Positions 30,981 through 41,963 of a DNA stretch of 64,000 nt are shown in pieces (within the stretch, counting starts at the first letter, position 1; every line of letters starts with the position of its first letter). A program made the translations under genes and the position numbers. The DNA is from Hydrotaea diabolus (taxonomy: Eukaryota; Arthropoda; Insecta; Diptera; Muscidae): NCBI GenBank assembly GCA_963513945.1, contig OY740719.1, forward strand, positions 149,939,464-150,003,463, written 5' to 3'. The notes beneath the pieces were generated by a model, which had not been told where the DNA came from, made no database searches, and saw only the letters and a list, made by a program, of their open reading frames with translations.

Positions 30981-31990
30981 ATGGAGTGGTCAGATAATGA
31001 GAACCGTATCGCTGTAATAGCGCTTTTCAAGTGGGAAATGAAAAAAAGCGATATTTTCAAAACGCTCCGGCCACTAGGGATTAGCCGCATGTTCGTCTAC
31101 CGATGCATAAAACTGTTTGAGGAGACTGGAGATGTAAAAGACCGACACCGGTCGGGCGGTCGCCCACGCTCTGTTCGAACACCACATGTCATCAAAGCCG
31201 TTAAATCAAGAATTCACAGAAATCCGCTACGAAAGCAGAAAATCATGGCCCGTGAGATGAATATCACGAAAAAGTCCATGAGTCGAATTATTAAAAAAGA
31301 CTTGGGACTTGGGGCTTTCAAACGACGTACGGGACATTTATTGACTGTGCAGCTTTAAAAAAAATATGATTGAAAAATGCAAACGTCTTTTGGTGAAGCA
31401 CGCTGATAACTTGCACAGAAAAATTTTGTTCACCGATGAAAAAAATTTTACCGTTCAGGAAAAATTTAACAACCAAAATGATACGATCATCTAAGGAAGC
31501 ATCTGAACTGATCCCAAGGGTAGAAAAGGGTCATCACCCAGCTTCAGTCATGGTTTGGTGGGGTGTCTCTTACGATGGGGTCACTGACCTGCATTTATGC
31601 GAACAAGGAGTCAAAACATTGGCCAAAGTTTGACAAGAAACCGTTTTGGAAGCTGTAGTGAAGCCTCTTAACAATTCCCTGTTCCAAAACCAGCCATGGA
31701 CTTTCCAGCAGGATTCTGCGCCGGCCCATAAGGCTAAAACGTCCCAGGCCTGGCTTCGGAACAATTTGCCAGCGTTCATTTCGTCTGAAGAATGGCCCTC
31801 AGGCAGTCCAGATTTGAACCCATTGATTTGTCACAAAAGATACCCCAACATTGGATCTCTTAAGACTGCTTTGGTTCGAGCTGTGGCCAATTTTCTAATG
31901 GACGAGGTTCGTGCAGATATTGACGATTGGCCAGAGCAACTTAAGGCGTGTGTAAAGGCAAAAGGCGGACATTTCGAAGAAGTAGATTCT
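30981..31990 (+). pseudogene. M1 transposase (maT, DD37D), frameshifted
   Basis: Begins MEWSDNENRIAVIALFKWEM. Visible are a helix-turn-helix region (ISRMFVYRCIKLFEETGDVK), a GRPRS linker, FTDEKNFTVQEKFN (Asp 1), SVMVWWGVSYDGVTDLHLCE, FQQDSAPAHKAKT (Asp 2) and WPSGSPDLNPL. In M2 the equivalent SPDLSPLD shows the third Asp 37 residues after the second, the maT spacing. In M1 the third Asp itself is lost in a small deletion, and there are frameshifts near 31350 and 31490 and a stop near 31631. Confidence 0.85.
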
Positions 31991-32004
31991 TTTTGGATAC
32001 AATA

Positions 32005-33267
32005 TACGAGGGCGGTTCGGAAACTTCTAAGCCTAGCACAAAAAGCGAGGTATAAACAAAAAAAAGTTAAGTGTTTGGGAAACTTCCACCTCTGCTATGA
32101 ACACATGTTAAATTTTGTTTCGATCTGGCAACTCCTTCATATAGAAACAGGTGTTCACAAAAGACGCATCCGCGATTTTTTTAACACTGGAAAAATTAGA
32201 AAAAGGTTTATCGGGACAAGAAATTCATAAGGATTGGTGAATGTGTTAGGTGAAAGTGCTTCTTCATATGCAACAGTAAAAAATTGGGTTGCTGAATTTA
32301 AACCCAAGCATTGAAGATGAACCACGTAGTGGACGTCCAAAAACAGCAACAACAACAGAAATTGTAGCCAAAGTGCATGATATGGTATTTAATGATCGAA
32401 GAATAAAAGTGCGTGAAATAGCTAATATCATGGGCATCTCAAATGATCGAGTCCATTTAATTTTGCATGAAGAACTACAGATGAAAAAGCTTTCTGCAAG
32501 ATGGGTGCCGCACTTGTTAACAGTCGACCAAAAACGCATAAGAATGAACATTTCTCAAGCTTGTTTGGATCGTTTTCAGCGAAATAAAATGGATTTTAAG
32601 CGTCGTTTCATAACTGTTGATGAGACATAAATCCACCACTATACTCCAGAGACAAAAGAACAATCCAAACAATGGACTGAAGCTGGAGGAAGTGCCCCAA
32701 AGAAGGCAAAAACAATTCAATCGGCTGGTAAGGTTATGGCAACGGTTTTATGGGACTTCAAAGGTATTTTATTGATTGACTATATGCAAAAGGGTAAAAC
32801 AATAAATTCAGAGTACTATTGCAACCTTTTAGATCAATTAAATGTACAAATTCGAGAAAAACGTCCTGGCTTACAACACAAAAAAATAAGTTTTTAATCA
32901 AGACAACGCACCAGCGCACAAGATTGTTTTAACAATGGCTAAAATCAACGAATTAAAGTACGAGTTGCTTGACCACCCACCTTATTCTCCTGATTTAGCT
33001 CCCAGTGACTTTTACCTGTTCCCAAATCTAAAAAAAAATCCTTGCTGGCAAGCGTTTAACCTCAAGTGAAGATGCAATTACAGTTGTAAACCACTATTTT
33101 GAAGACCTAGAGGAAAACTATTTTAATCAAGGGATAGAATTGCTAGATAAGCGTTGGACTAAGTGTATTGAAGTTTCAGGAGATTATATTGAAAAATAAA
33201 AATATTTTTGAAAAACTAACTATTCTCTTTCATTGATAGGCTAAGAACTTTCCGAACCGCCCTCGTA
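32005..33267 (+). mobile_element. Mariner-B2, nested in M1
   Basis: CGAGGGCGGTTCGGAA and inverted TTCCGAACCGCCCTCG ends with TA on both sides. It sits in the 3' noncoding tail of M1: M2 shows the uninterrupted sequence (GGATTCAATATACATCAATA). Confidence 0.95.
32185..33199 (+). pseudogene. Mariner-B2 transposase
   Basis: The start codon region reads CTGGAAAAATT where B1 has ATGGAAAAATT. About 24 bp of the N-terminus and several bases near 32308 are deleted. The Trp of TVDETW is a TAA stop (32629). HQDNAPAH (Asp 2) is frameshifted by extra T/A bases, while YSPDLAPSDFYLF (Asp 3) is intact. The C-terminus EVSGDYIEK is complete. Confidence 0.9.
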
Positions 33268-33369
33268 CATCAACAAATATATTCAAAAATATTTGGTCCA
33301 AAAACATTCAGTCCTTTTTTATTTTACAGCATAAAACGTGTGCAACAGTATTTATGTCCGTTCTAAGTA

Positions 33370-33675
33370 TTTAGTAGCTTAATATAAGTTGTACTCGTTA
33401 TTTTTTAAAGGACTCAATTCTGTAAGATATCGTCCGATATCCTTATTTTTTATTTCATTTAATCGGTTATTTTGGTACTGAACCGCTCGGTTTAAATTCC
33501 TTTTATCTCTTTCGGAAGCCGTGTAGAGTCTAGAAATGGGAATAATTACTTCTTCTTTCGATTGGGGAAATATTTTCCATTCCTTGGCAAAGGGCTAAAA
33601 CCGGAATGTCGGTTAATGCCGGATTTGTAGCTTTAAAAAAAAACCGACAGTCTGTTTGTTTTTAAACAAGGCCAC
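33370..33675. other. No gene seen
   Basis: AT-rich sequence with a GGGCTAAAACCGG segment near 33589 resembling an inverted segment near 59370. Nothing coding. Confidence 0.35.
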
Positions 33676-33948
33676 TTAAAAAAGCGGGTTTCTGAAAAAA
33701 CCAGTTTCTTTAAGAAACTCTGACTCAGGGCTTGTAGCACATCCAACTATCCGATTTGCAAGAAGGACCACTGGTACCTTGGTGAAAAGGGTATCTCTTT
33801 GTGCGGCTTCGAATACTTTAACTACATTTTTGAGAGCTCCATTAGTTCTTCTACCTGACCTTAAACCATCTTGCCGCTCTGATATGACCTCCCTAGCTTG
33901 AAGGGCTTCACTTGATCGCGGCCTTATAATTACCTCCAGCAGTTTCAT
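33676..33948 (-). pseudogene. Non-LTR retrotransposon reverse transcriptase fragment (R1/I-like finger domain)
   Basis: MKLLEVIIRPRSSEALQARE, then SERQDGLRSGRRTNGALKNV (family form LSxxQYGFRxGRSTIDAI), then VFEAAQRDT and VVLLAN. It is one continuous frame but only about 90 residues, ends before the catalytic palm, and abuts K2. A truncated remnant. Confidence 0.65.
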
Positions 33949-33978
33949 AGCGATCTGTATTAACCCTCAATCTCCCTA

Positions 33979-34887
33979 CACGCAGAAAAAAAGTATGGTT
34001 GTGGTGACAATATTCGAAGAGGATAATACTATTGTTGGGTATATGGTTGTGGTACAACAATATTATGATCCTCACAACAGTAGTATAATTCAAATACAAC
34101 CATACTATGATCCTAACAACAATAGTATGATTCACACTCAACCATACTATGATCCCCACAACCATAGTATGACTCACACTCAACCATACTATGATGTCCA
34201 CAAACATAGTATGATCCTCACAACCATAGTATGTTTCACATACAACCATAGTATGAACCTCACAACCATAGTATGATTCACACGCAACCATGTTATGATC
34301 CCTACAACCATAGTATGATCACACACAATTATACTAAGATCTCCAATATAATTTATTAGAATTTGTTTAGATTTGAATTATGAAAATTATTCAAAAAAAA
34401 CAATAAATTCAAAATAATAGGAGTGATTTATTTCACAGTAGAAAAAAAAAGTTTAAATAAACGAAAGCGTTTTTATTAAAAATATTTCAGTTAAACAAAG
34501 CCAAAGCAGCTTGTTTAAAAAATTTTAATTTCAATAAGAAAAGTACTACAATTGCATTAGATCCGTACCAATAACATTTGTTCTTAAAAGCGTATTTAAA
34601 TGAAGAAAAATGTCATACAGTATGATTGCCGTAAGCATAATATTGTTTACATAAAACGCAAAACACAATACTTTTGTCGCACCAACAATATTTATATTGT
34701 TGCTGTAACCACATTTTCACTTTATAATTTGGCAATAATACTATTGTTACATGTTAACAATATTGAGGTTGCAGCAATTATACTATTTTCAAAACTAAAT
34801 TCAGTTAAGAATGCTATGGTTGCGACGAACATACTTTTATTGCGGAGAACATACTTTTTTACCATAACCATGTTTTTTCTCTGCGTG
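33979..34887 (+). mobile_element. K element K2, complete
   Basis: Inverted termini CACGCAGAAAAAAAGTATGG and TTTTTTCTCTGCGTG bound 909 bp. The left third (34060-34320) is an array of alternating CATACTATG and CATAGTATG motifs about 20 bp apart within AACCATAGTATGA-type units. The right third carries AACAATACTATTGTTACATG-type palindromes. Noncoding. Flanks are CTA/TTT, so the target duplication is unclear at this copy. Confidence 0.85.
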
Positions 34888-35824
34888 TTTATTTCGCTGA
34901 TGAACACCAACTTCAATCTGGGCCCCTTTTGCCCAAATATTTGTAGCGTGACCGTGTCGGCGACTGTTTGCCTATGCTTTCTCGTTCATTTGCGTTTTAG
35001 TTGCGAAATTGAAAAATAAGCCTACGACGTAGTTTCGAAATAATATCAACTGCATATCGAGTTGCATATGTATTGTAGGGGAAGAACAATCTCGAGAGAG
35101 AGAGACAGGGAGAGAGAGAAAGGTCACACCGAGAGCCCCTTCATTGTAAATGGAGGTCTTCTTTGCAATTGCCCACCTTCCGTTTCCCCGGCCAGCACAA
35201 TTTTTTTCTTCTTCTGGTATTTTCTTGGCCTTTTGGGGGTTTTGTTTTTGTAAACAAGGCGGGGAGGCATGTAAACTTGCAGCAAGTACTACCGACTGTC
35301 CCTATGTAGGTACTCGTATAAGGCTCGGTTCAATGGTTGTGTTCGGGGGGACTAGGAGGGTTTTCGTGTTCGGGTGGGGTGAGTGGCCTTTTCGGGTGGC
35401 CGGTTCGATGGATAGTGTTGCTATTATAGTCAATTTACACCGAGTGTACGAGAAACCTACAGACACAGAAATGTGCATGGTCGGTCGGTTGGTCGCCCGG
35501 TCGGTCGGTTGGTCGCTCGTTTGGTCTGGGCAACATTGGAAGAGCAGAGCAAAGCCGAGCTGAGCTGAGGACAAGAAGAAGGTGCATTTCCTTAGCCTAT
35601 GTATGTTGAGTGGTTCTCTGTGCGCTCGTTAAGGGGTGGCGCATCGTTTTGGCCCTCCTCTTGCCTTTGGAGGCCATTTCATTTTAGCCCGCCGCAGTTG
35701 GTACGTGCCACACATTTGTTGCTGCTGCTGCTGCCGTGTTTTTGTTTTCGTTCTGCTTTCGCTTTTGTTGTTTGCGTTTTGCGCGTCGTCGTTCACTTGT
35801 TTTCGAGCTTTTTTGCATGTTTGA
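34888..35824 (+). other. Upstream region of candidate promoter
   Basis: Fly-like GC-richer DNA: CGGTCGGTTGG repeats near 35480-35520, GCTGCTGCTG near 35721 and TTTTGTTTTCG runs. Open frames up to 139 codons show no domain. Confidence 0.35.
35091..35121. promoter_or_regulatory. GAGA-rich tract
   Basis: CTCGAGAGAGAGAGACAGGGAG and following GAGAG repeats, about 750 bp before the candidate start site. GAGAG is the binding motif of the GAGA factor in flies (family knowledge); use here is inferred. Confidence 0.35.
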
Positions 35825-35862
35825 TATTTAAGTTGCACAAACTACGACAAAACTATTCAGTC
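35825..35862 (+). promoter_or_regulatory. Candidate core promoter: TATA-like box and initiator
   Basis: TATTTAA at 35825-35831 lies 28-34 bases before the A of a consensus fly initiator TCAGTC (35857-35862; A at 35859). No downstream promoter element is obvious at the usual +28 position. The following sequence has the composition of a fly 5' leader. Confidence 0.45.
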
Positions 35863-36365
35863 GTTCGTTAGTGGTTTGGCGGAGCTCTTGAACTTGAAAA
35901 TACAAACAAAACAACAACAACAATAACAGACCAAAACAAAGCCAAAGCACACATACTCTACGCCGCAACAACAAGAAATTTAAAAAAAAAGAAAAAACTA
36001 TAAACAAACCAATTAAAATACTAAAAAAAACGCTACAAAATTAAAAAATTGTCACCCCGCTATAAAAACGATTTAAAAATCAATTCGAACCTATAAAAAA
36101 AAAATAAAACAGAAACGATCAATATTTGGAGTGCAACGAACGAAGCGAGAGACAAGCGAGAAGCGATTAAAACTAATGCCGAAAACGATACAAAGGTCGG
36201 TCGGTCGGTCTTCGGCGACGTAATAAAAGCGAAACTTATTTTTTCTCGTCGTCGTCGTCGTCGTTGTCTGTTTGGTTGACATTTGCAGGCGAATACTCGT
36301 AGAGTTCGTGTGGTGTGTGTTTTTAAATTTGACCCAATATTAAAAAGAGCAGACAGAAACCAAAA
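35859..36365 (+). other. Candidate noncoding first exon (5' leader)
   Basis: From the initiator the sequence is rich in CAACAA and AAAAC, has only short upstream frames, includes GGTCGGTCGGTC and CGTCGTCGTCG tracts, and ends at a consensus splice donor (AAAA then GTGAGT at 36366). No coding frame begins inside. The acceptor exon is not identified; the exon candidate at 62774 is on the same strand but the link is pure speculation. Confidence 0.4.
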
Positions 36366-37000
36366 GTGAGTTTTGTATCTGAAAGCCTTTAATATTGAAA
36401 AATTAAAAATATTGGCGAATTTGGCTTAAATCTGGTGGAAGCCAAAAAAGAAAATCACCCTTTAAATTATGCATCGCCTGTAAATATTTGCGTTGGGTAA
36501 TGGATGTTCATGTAAGCTTCTTTATGACCCCTTAATTTCCCTAGTAGATAGATAATGGCCCTAGTAACGGTTGTCGAAGTTTTTTTTAGTCGAAAATCGA
36601 CAAAAAAAATACAATAATCTTGGAAAAAACACGAGTTTTATTTCGACAACAATGATCTTGTTAACACTGTTTTATATTTTTTTTTTTATTTAATTTTATA
36701 ACTATAACTTGAGAGTCTGTCGTTATTTAATCTCTTTTCATAAATCGTACAAAAAGACTAAAAGTCGTGCAAACTGAGAATCTGTTGTTTCTAAATCTCT
36801 TTTCATAAAACGTAAAGAAAATAAAAGTCTTGCCACAAATTCCGTTTAGAAACCCCAAAAAAATGTTAAAAACTTCCAACATTTATTAAAAAACCTAAAA
36901 TTTTGAACGAGTGAATGACTAAACAAACTTATTTAAGGGAGGTCCAACTGTCAATGCCAATGTCATTATAAATAAAACAAAATGTTTTGAAGATGATGAA
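36366..37000. repeat. AT-rich sequence including roughly 200-bp S-repeat units
   Basis: From about 36650 to 36935 a unit (GAGAATCTGTTGTTTCTAAA .. ATAAAAGTC .. CCGTTTAGAAACCCC .. GAATGACTAAACAAACT) occurs about one and a half times. Pieces of the same unit recur at about 40360-40495, 42285-42345 and 43360-43540. The first 280 bases hold nothing recognised. Confidence 0.5.
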
Positions 37001-37094
37001 TTATCTTAATTTTTTTATTATGGTAGAAGGATCTATGACAATTTTCTGTACAACAAAATATCGGCCAAATGCTCGCCACGGCTTCGATGTCATA

Positions 37095-38945
37095 TACTTA
37101 GTAGAGACATAAATACTGTTACAACATTGAACACATCCATTTCAATAGTAGAACTGTACATTAGAGCGTACCAGGTTACAAGTAAAAAAAAAAAGTTCGC
37201 CGTACACCTTCGAATATGAAGTATTATTGAAAGGTAGTTTCAAAAAAAGAATTTTTATTTTTTTATGCCGAACGTAGGGGTCGCACTTTTACATTTTTCT
37301 ATATAACTTCTGCATTTATAAACGGATTTTAAAGTGTGATACATCGATGTTTTTGTCTCGGCGAGGCCGATTTTTTTGTCTTTGAAGTCATTGAGCTCAA
37401 GCACCCCCTTCTGGTACTTACCCATCATATCTCAGTTGCTACTACCCTAATGTACCACTCTAATATCAGAAAATTAAAGCTCGCGCGGGGTGCTTGAGCT
37501 CAATGACTTCAAAGACAAAAAAAATCGGCCTCGTCGAGACAAAAACATCGATGTATTACACTTTAAAATCCGTTTATAAATGCAGAAGTTATATAGAAAA
37601 ATGTAAAAGCGCGACCCCTACGTTCGGCATAAACAAATAAAAAAAATTTTTCAATTTCATATTCGAAGGTGTACGGCGAACTTTTTTTTTTTTACTTGTA
37701 ACCTGGTACGCTCTACTGTACATAGCCCGTTAATGACATATGGGTTTTGAAAGCTAACCCCAATAGCGTTAGCCTGTAGCGGGATTTTAAAATTGTTTCA
37801 ACTTTATTCACGGAGTGGTCAGATAATGAGAACCGTATCGCTGCAATAGCGCCTTTCAAGTGTAAAATGAAAAAAAACGATAATTTCAAAACGCTCCGGC
37901 CACTAGGGATTAGCCGAATGTTCGTCTACCGATGCATAAAACTGTTTGAGGAGACTGGAGATGTTAAAGACAGCCACCGGTCGGGCCACCCCCGCTGTGT
38001 TCGAACACCGCATGTCATCAAAGCCGTTAAATCAAGATTTCACACAAAACCTCTCCGAAAACAGAAAATCATGGCCCCTGAGATGAATATCACGCAAAAG
38101 TCCAAGAGTCATATCATTAAAAAAGACTTGGGACTTGGGGCTTTCAAACGACTTACCGGACATTTATTGACTGCAGCTTTAAAATAAATAGGATTGAAAA
38201 ATGCAAACGTCTTTTGGTGAAGCACGCTGATAACTTGCAAAGAAAAATTTTGTTCATCGATAAAAAAATGTTTACCGTTCAGGAAAAATTTAACAAGCAA
38301 AATGATAGAGTGTATGCGCGGTCATCTTAGGAAGCATCTGAACTGATCCCAAGAGTGGAAAAGGGTTATCGCCCAGCTTCAGTCATGGTTTGGTGGGGAG
38401 TCTCTTACGATGGGGTCACTGACCTGCATTTCTGCAAACAAGGAGTCAAAACATCGGCCAAAGTTTGACAAGAAACCGTTTTGGATGCTGTCCTGAAGCC
38501 TATTGACAATTTCATGTTCCAAAACCAGCCATGGACTTTCCAGCAGGATTCTGCGCCGGCCCATAAGCCTAAAACCTCCCAGACCTGGCTTCGAAACAAT
38601 TTGCCAGCGTTCACTTCCTCTGAAGGATGGCCCTCAGGCAGTCCAGATTTGAGCCCATTGGACGGTTTTAGAGGACAAGGTTTGTCACAAAAGATATCTT
38701 ACGACTGCTTTGGTTCGAGCTGTGGCCAATTTTGCAATGGACGAGGTTCATGCAGCTATTGGCCAGCACGACTTAAGACGTGTGTAAAGGCAAAAGGCAA
38801 AAGGCGGACATTTCGATAAGTAGATTCTTTTTGGATTCAATATACATCAATAAATATATTACAAAATATTTGGTCCAAAAACATTCAGTACTTTTTATTT
38901 TACAGCGTAAAACGTGTGTAACAGTATTTATGCCCCTACTAAGTA
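37095..38945 (+). mobile_element. maT-type element M2, nested in E8 and split by hairpin element 4
   Basis: Ends TACTTAGTAGAGACATAAAT and inverted ATTTATGCCCCTACTAAGTA, TA-flanked. Length without the inner hairpin is about 1.29 kb. The transposase (37810-38817) has its ATG changed to ACG, followed by ISRMFVYRCIKLFEETGDVK, a VQEKFNKQND region, SVMVWWGVSYDGVTDLHFC, FQQDSAPAHKPKT (Asp 2) and SPDLSPLD (Asp 3; spacing 37). A stop lies near 38469 and frameshifts near 38190 and 38680. Confidence 0.9.
37162..37715. mobile_element. Hairpin (foldback) element 4 with 8-bp target duplication
   Basis: Ends TAGAGCGTACCAGGTTACAA and the exact inverse at 37696-37715; arms of about 220 bp pair almost throughout (for example TTGAGCTCAATGACTTCAAA near 37493, inverted at about 37383-37402). 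The flanking CTGTACAT is duplicated exactly (37154-37161 and 37716-37723) and fits the hAT nTnnnnAn pattern. Noncoding. Confidence 0.9.
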
Positions 38946-39571
38946 CCTCTATGCGATGGTCCATATTTTCAATGACTCGAAACAAAATGGAGGTTCAATG
39001 TCGTTAATATGCCGAATTATCTCATCCTTGAGCTCGTTAGTTGCTCTTGGCTTATTAACGTACATCGTTTCTTTTAAGTATTCTTAAAGTATTCCCAAAG
39101 AAGTCCAACCAATCCAACGACGTGAGATAACACGGCCTTTGAATTTGTCGCGCAAAAGAGTCCTGTTGAAACCACATATCGTCCACATCCATATCTTCCA
39201 ATTCGGGGCGTACAAATTTCGTTATCATCTCACGATAGCGAACACCATTTACAATAACTGCCTGACCGTCCTCATTTTGGAAAAAAATACGGCCCGATGA
39301 TGCCGCCCGCCAGCCCATAAGCCGCACCAAACAGTCACTCTCTGTGGGTGCATTGTTTTTTCCACAATCACTTTTGGATTATCATTCGCTTAAATGCGGC
39401 ACGAATCCACTGAGGTGAAAATGTGCCTCATTACTGAAGATGATTTTCTTCGAAAATTAATCATACAAGCCTGAATAACTTTAAGGCGTTGCTCGCTTGT
39501 ATATCTTTCCATGGTTCAAATTGAGTTAGTCTGAAATTGAGAAATATCAAATGAAATGCAGAAAAAACAAG

Positions 39572-40349
39572 TAAAAATGTTAAGTTTGGCTGTGCCGAAC
39601 TTTGGATACCCTCCATTCCCAAATAAAACCAAATTTGGTGCGGAAGTGTGTTCTATATGAAAATCTTTATGTAGAAAATTTCATCTCTATAGGTCAAGTT
39701 TGTAGTGAGTTATTGTCATATTATTTTTCAAGGCCCATGAGACCGTAAGTGTGAGGTACCAGTAGGACTTTTCCGATCTCAACCGAATTCAGCGTAGAAG
39801 TGTGTTGTATATAGAAATCTTGATGTGTAAAATTTCATTTCGATAGGTCAAGTTTGTGGTTAGTTATAGTCATATTATTTCTCAAGGCCCATAAGGCCGT
39901 TTGTATGGGAGCCACAAGAAATGGTGGCCCCATCTGAACCATTTTTACATAGATGATTGAGCCTATATAAAGATTATTATTTGCAAAATTTCAGTGATTT
40001 TGCTCAAGAAACTGGACGGATATTCCAAATAAAAAACAAATTTTATGAGGTAGTGTCGGTTAACCTTCCCGTAGAGCTATATAGCCCATTTTCAAAACCA
40101 GTCATGCTAGGTTAACTACACATGTTTGTGCCAAATTTCAGCTCCCTAGCTGTTTTCATGCAGGCTCTATCTTGTTTTCAACAGACGGACAGACGGGCAG
40201 CCGGACAACATGGCTAGATCGTCTTAGAATTTTACGAGGATCAAGAATATATATACTTTGTTGGGTCTCCGATGATTATTTCAAGATGTTACAGACAGAA
40301 TGACAAAACTAATATACCCTCCATTGTATGGTGGATCAAGGTAAATGTT
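39572..40349 (+). repeat. F-family dispersed repeat, copy F1
   Basis: Begins AACAAGTAAAAATGTTAAGT, continues TTTGGCTGTGCCGAACTTTG, contains two similar internal units (each with CCCAT.AG.CCGT and TCGATAGGTCAAGTTTG-like segments), then GACGGACAGACGGGCAGCC and ACATGGCTAGATCGTC, and ends CCCTCCATTGTATGGTGGAT. Noncoding. F2 lies inverted at 59885-60242. Confidence 0.75.
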
Positions 40350-40819
40350 CAAGGTAAATGTTAACACTGCTCTAAATTTTTATTTTTTTAATTTTTTTAC
40401 TATGAATTGAGAATCTATAGTTTTCAAATCTCTTTTAATAAATCGAAAAAAAAATAAATGTTTTTCAAAAAAGTCCGTTTAGATACACACAGATTCGTAA
40501 TCACAACCGATTTTTGTTTTTAACCAAATGATTTAGGTTGCATGTACCTCGAGTATTCCATCAGTACAACCGAATATTAAAGGCTATTCTGTAATTTGCA
40601 GTAATGGAAACTAAAACATCGGTAAATATAAGAAGTATCTGAACCTCCAGAAAAGAATTTTCGGATCTTCAAATCAAATTGATCAACGCAAATATATTAT
40701 ACTTTCATCAGAGAAAAAAGTGTTTGCTTCTTCACTTCAAATACTGATGGAAGATGAAATGAAGATGGAAGATTTTTGCTGAAAACCAGTTGACCAATTG
40801 ATTGGCTTAGGCTGAATTA
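40350..40819. repeat. S-repeat piece and AT-rich spacer
   Basis: 40360-40495 is a degraded S unit. The rest holds no recognised gene. Confidence 0.4.
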
Positions 40820-41963
40820 TACGAGGGCGACCACAAAACTAACTGGCCTGGCACATTTTCTGTTTTACTAGCAACTTTTTTTGTTTTGTTTTTTAAAAGC
40901 AATCTTTTATAAGCCATCTGTCACAATTTCCAAAATATTTAATGATTATTTTCTTTGTTACGGGTGATTGAAGTAAACAAGTTTTATAATTTTTGAAAAA
41001 TGGAAAATAAGGAGTTTCGTGCGGTAATTAAACACTTTTATATGAAAGGTTATACGCCACAATTAATCAAAGATGAATTGGATTCTGTTCAGGGTGATAA
41101 TGCACCAGCATACTCCACCGTGAAATCCTGGGTTCAACAATTTAAAATGGGTCGTTCAAGTACGGAAGATGAACAACGCTCTGGAAGACCGAAAACTGCT
41201 ACTACTATTGAAAACATTAGAAAAATATGTAATGAAGTGACTGAAGATAGACGAATAAAGCTCAGGAGCTTTTAGCAATTTTTCAGCGTAATCCAATAGA
41301 GTTCTTGCGCCGATTCATAACTGTTGATGAAACATGGATCCATCACTACATCCCAGAATGCAAAGAACAGTCAAAACAATGGATAGAAGCTGGTGAAAGT
41401 GGTCCCAAGAAGGCGAAAACTGTTAAGTCAGCAGGAAAAGTAATGGCCACAGTATTTTCGGATGCAAGGGGTATAATATTTATTGATTATCTTGAGAAAG
41501 GAAAAAACTATAAATAGTGAATATTATTGTGCATTATTGGAGCGGTTGAGTGAAGAAATCAAGATAAAACGACCGCATTTAGAAAAAAAAGTTCTTTTTC
41601 ATCAGGATAATGCTCCTTCACACACTGCATTTTTGACTCAACAAAAACTGGCCGAATTACGATTTGAAATTGCTCCGCATCCACCATATAGTCCAGATTT
41701 AGCTAATTCGGATTATTTCTTGTTTCCAAATTTAAAAAAAATTCTCGGTGGCAAAAAATGTTCGTCCAATAGCGAGGTTATTGCTGAAACTGAGGCATAT
41801 TTTGAAGGTCTTAAAAAATCTTATTTTTCGGATGGAATTAAAAAACTTGAAAACGCTTGATGAAATGTATTGAGTTGGAAGGAGGTTATGTTGAAAAATA
41901 AATAATACTAATTCCAAAAAAAACGGTTCTTTTTATGTTAGGCCAGTTACTTTTGCCCTCGTA
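40820..41963 (+). mobile_element. Mariner-A4
   Basis: TA-flanked; left end CGAGGGCGACCACAAAACTA. The right end has lost six bases within the inverted repeat (reads TACTTTTGCCCTCG where A1 has GCGGTC inserted), which should impair transposase binding. Confidence 0.9.
41000..41901 (+). pseudogene. Mariner-A4 transposase, about 145-bp internal deletion
   Basis: Starts MENKEFRAVIKHFYMKGYTP. After RRIKLR the sequence jumps to the region encoding ELLA.FQRNPIEFLRRF, losing roughly 49 codons including the WVPRLL linker, and the frame shifts. TVDETWIHHY (Asp 1), HQDNAPSH (Asp 2) and YSPDLANSDYFLF (Asp 3) are all present but split over frames by an extra A near 41506 and a lost base near 41856. Confidence 0.9.

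Larger units (their letters stand above)
30828..33369 (+). mobile_element. maT-type (DD37D) element M1, interrupted by mariner-B2
   Basis: Ends TACTTTGTAGGGACATAAAT and inverted ATTTATGTCCGTTCTAAGTA. TA is at both sides. Without B2 it would be about 1.28 kb. Copies M2 and M3 share the terminus and the GTTTTGAAAGCTAACC subterminal segment. Confidence 0.9.
37000..39570 (-). mobile_element. DD41D-type element E8, split by maT M2
   Basis: The two parts (37020-37094 and 38946-39540) join at a TA into sequence parallel to E7 (AAATATCGGCCAAATGCTC .. CGATGGTCCA.ATTTTCAATG). The transposase remnant starts at 39512 (MERYTSEQRLKVIQACMINF) and shows KVIVEKTMHPQRVTVWCGLW, GGIIGPYFFQNEDGQAVIVN, RPELEDMDVDDMWFQQDS (Asp 2), then a deletion. 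Terminal repeats were not delimited with certainty. Confidence 0.75.

Noticed and set aside
34600..35019. 139-codon plus-strand frame
   Set aside because: Its first two thirds lie inside K element K2, which is noncoding in all other copies.
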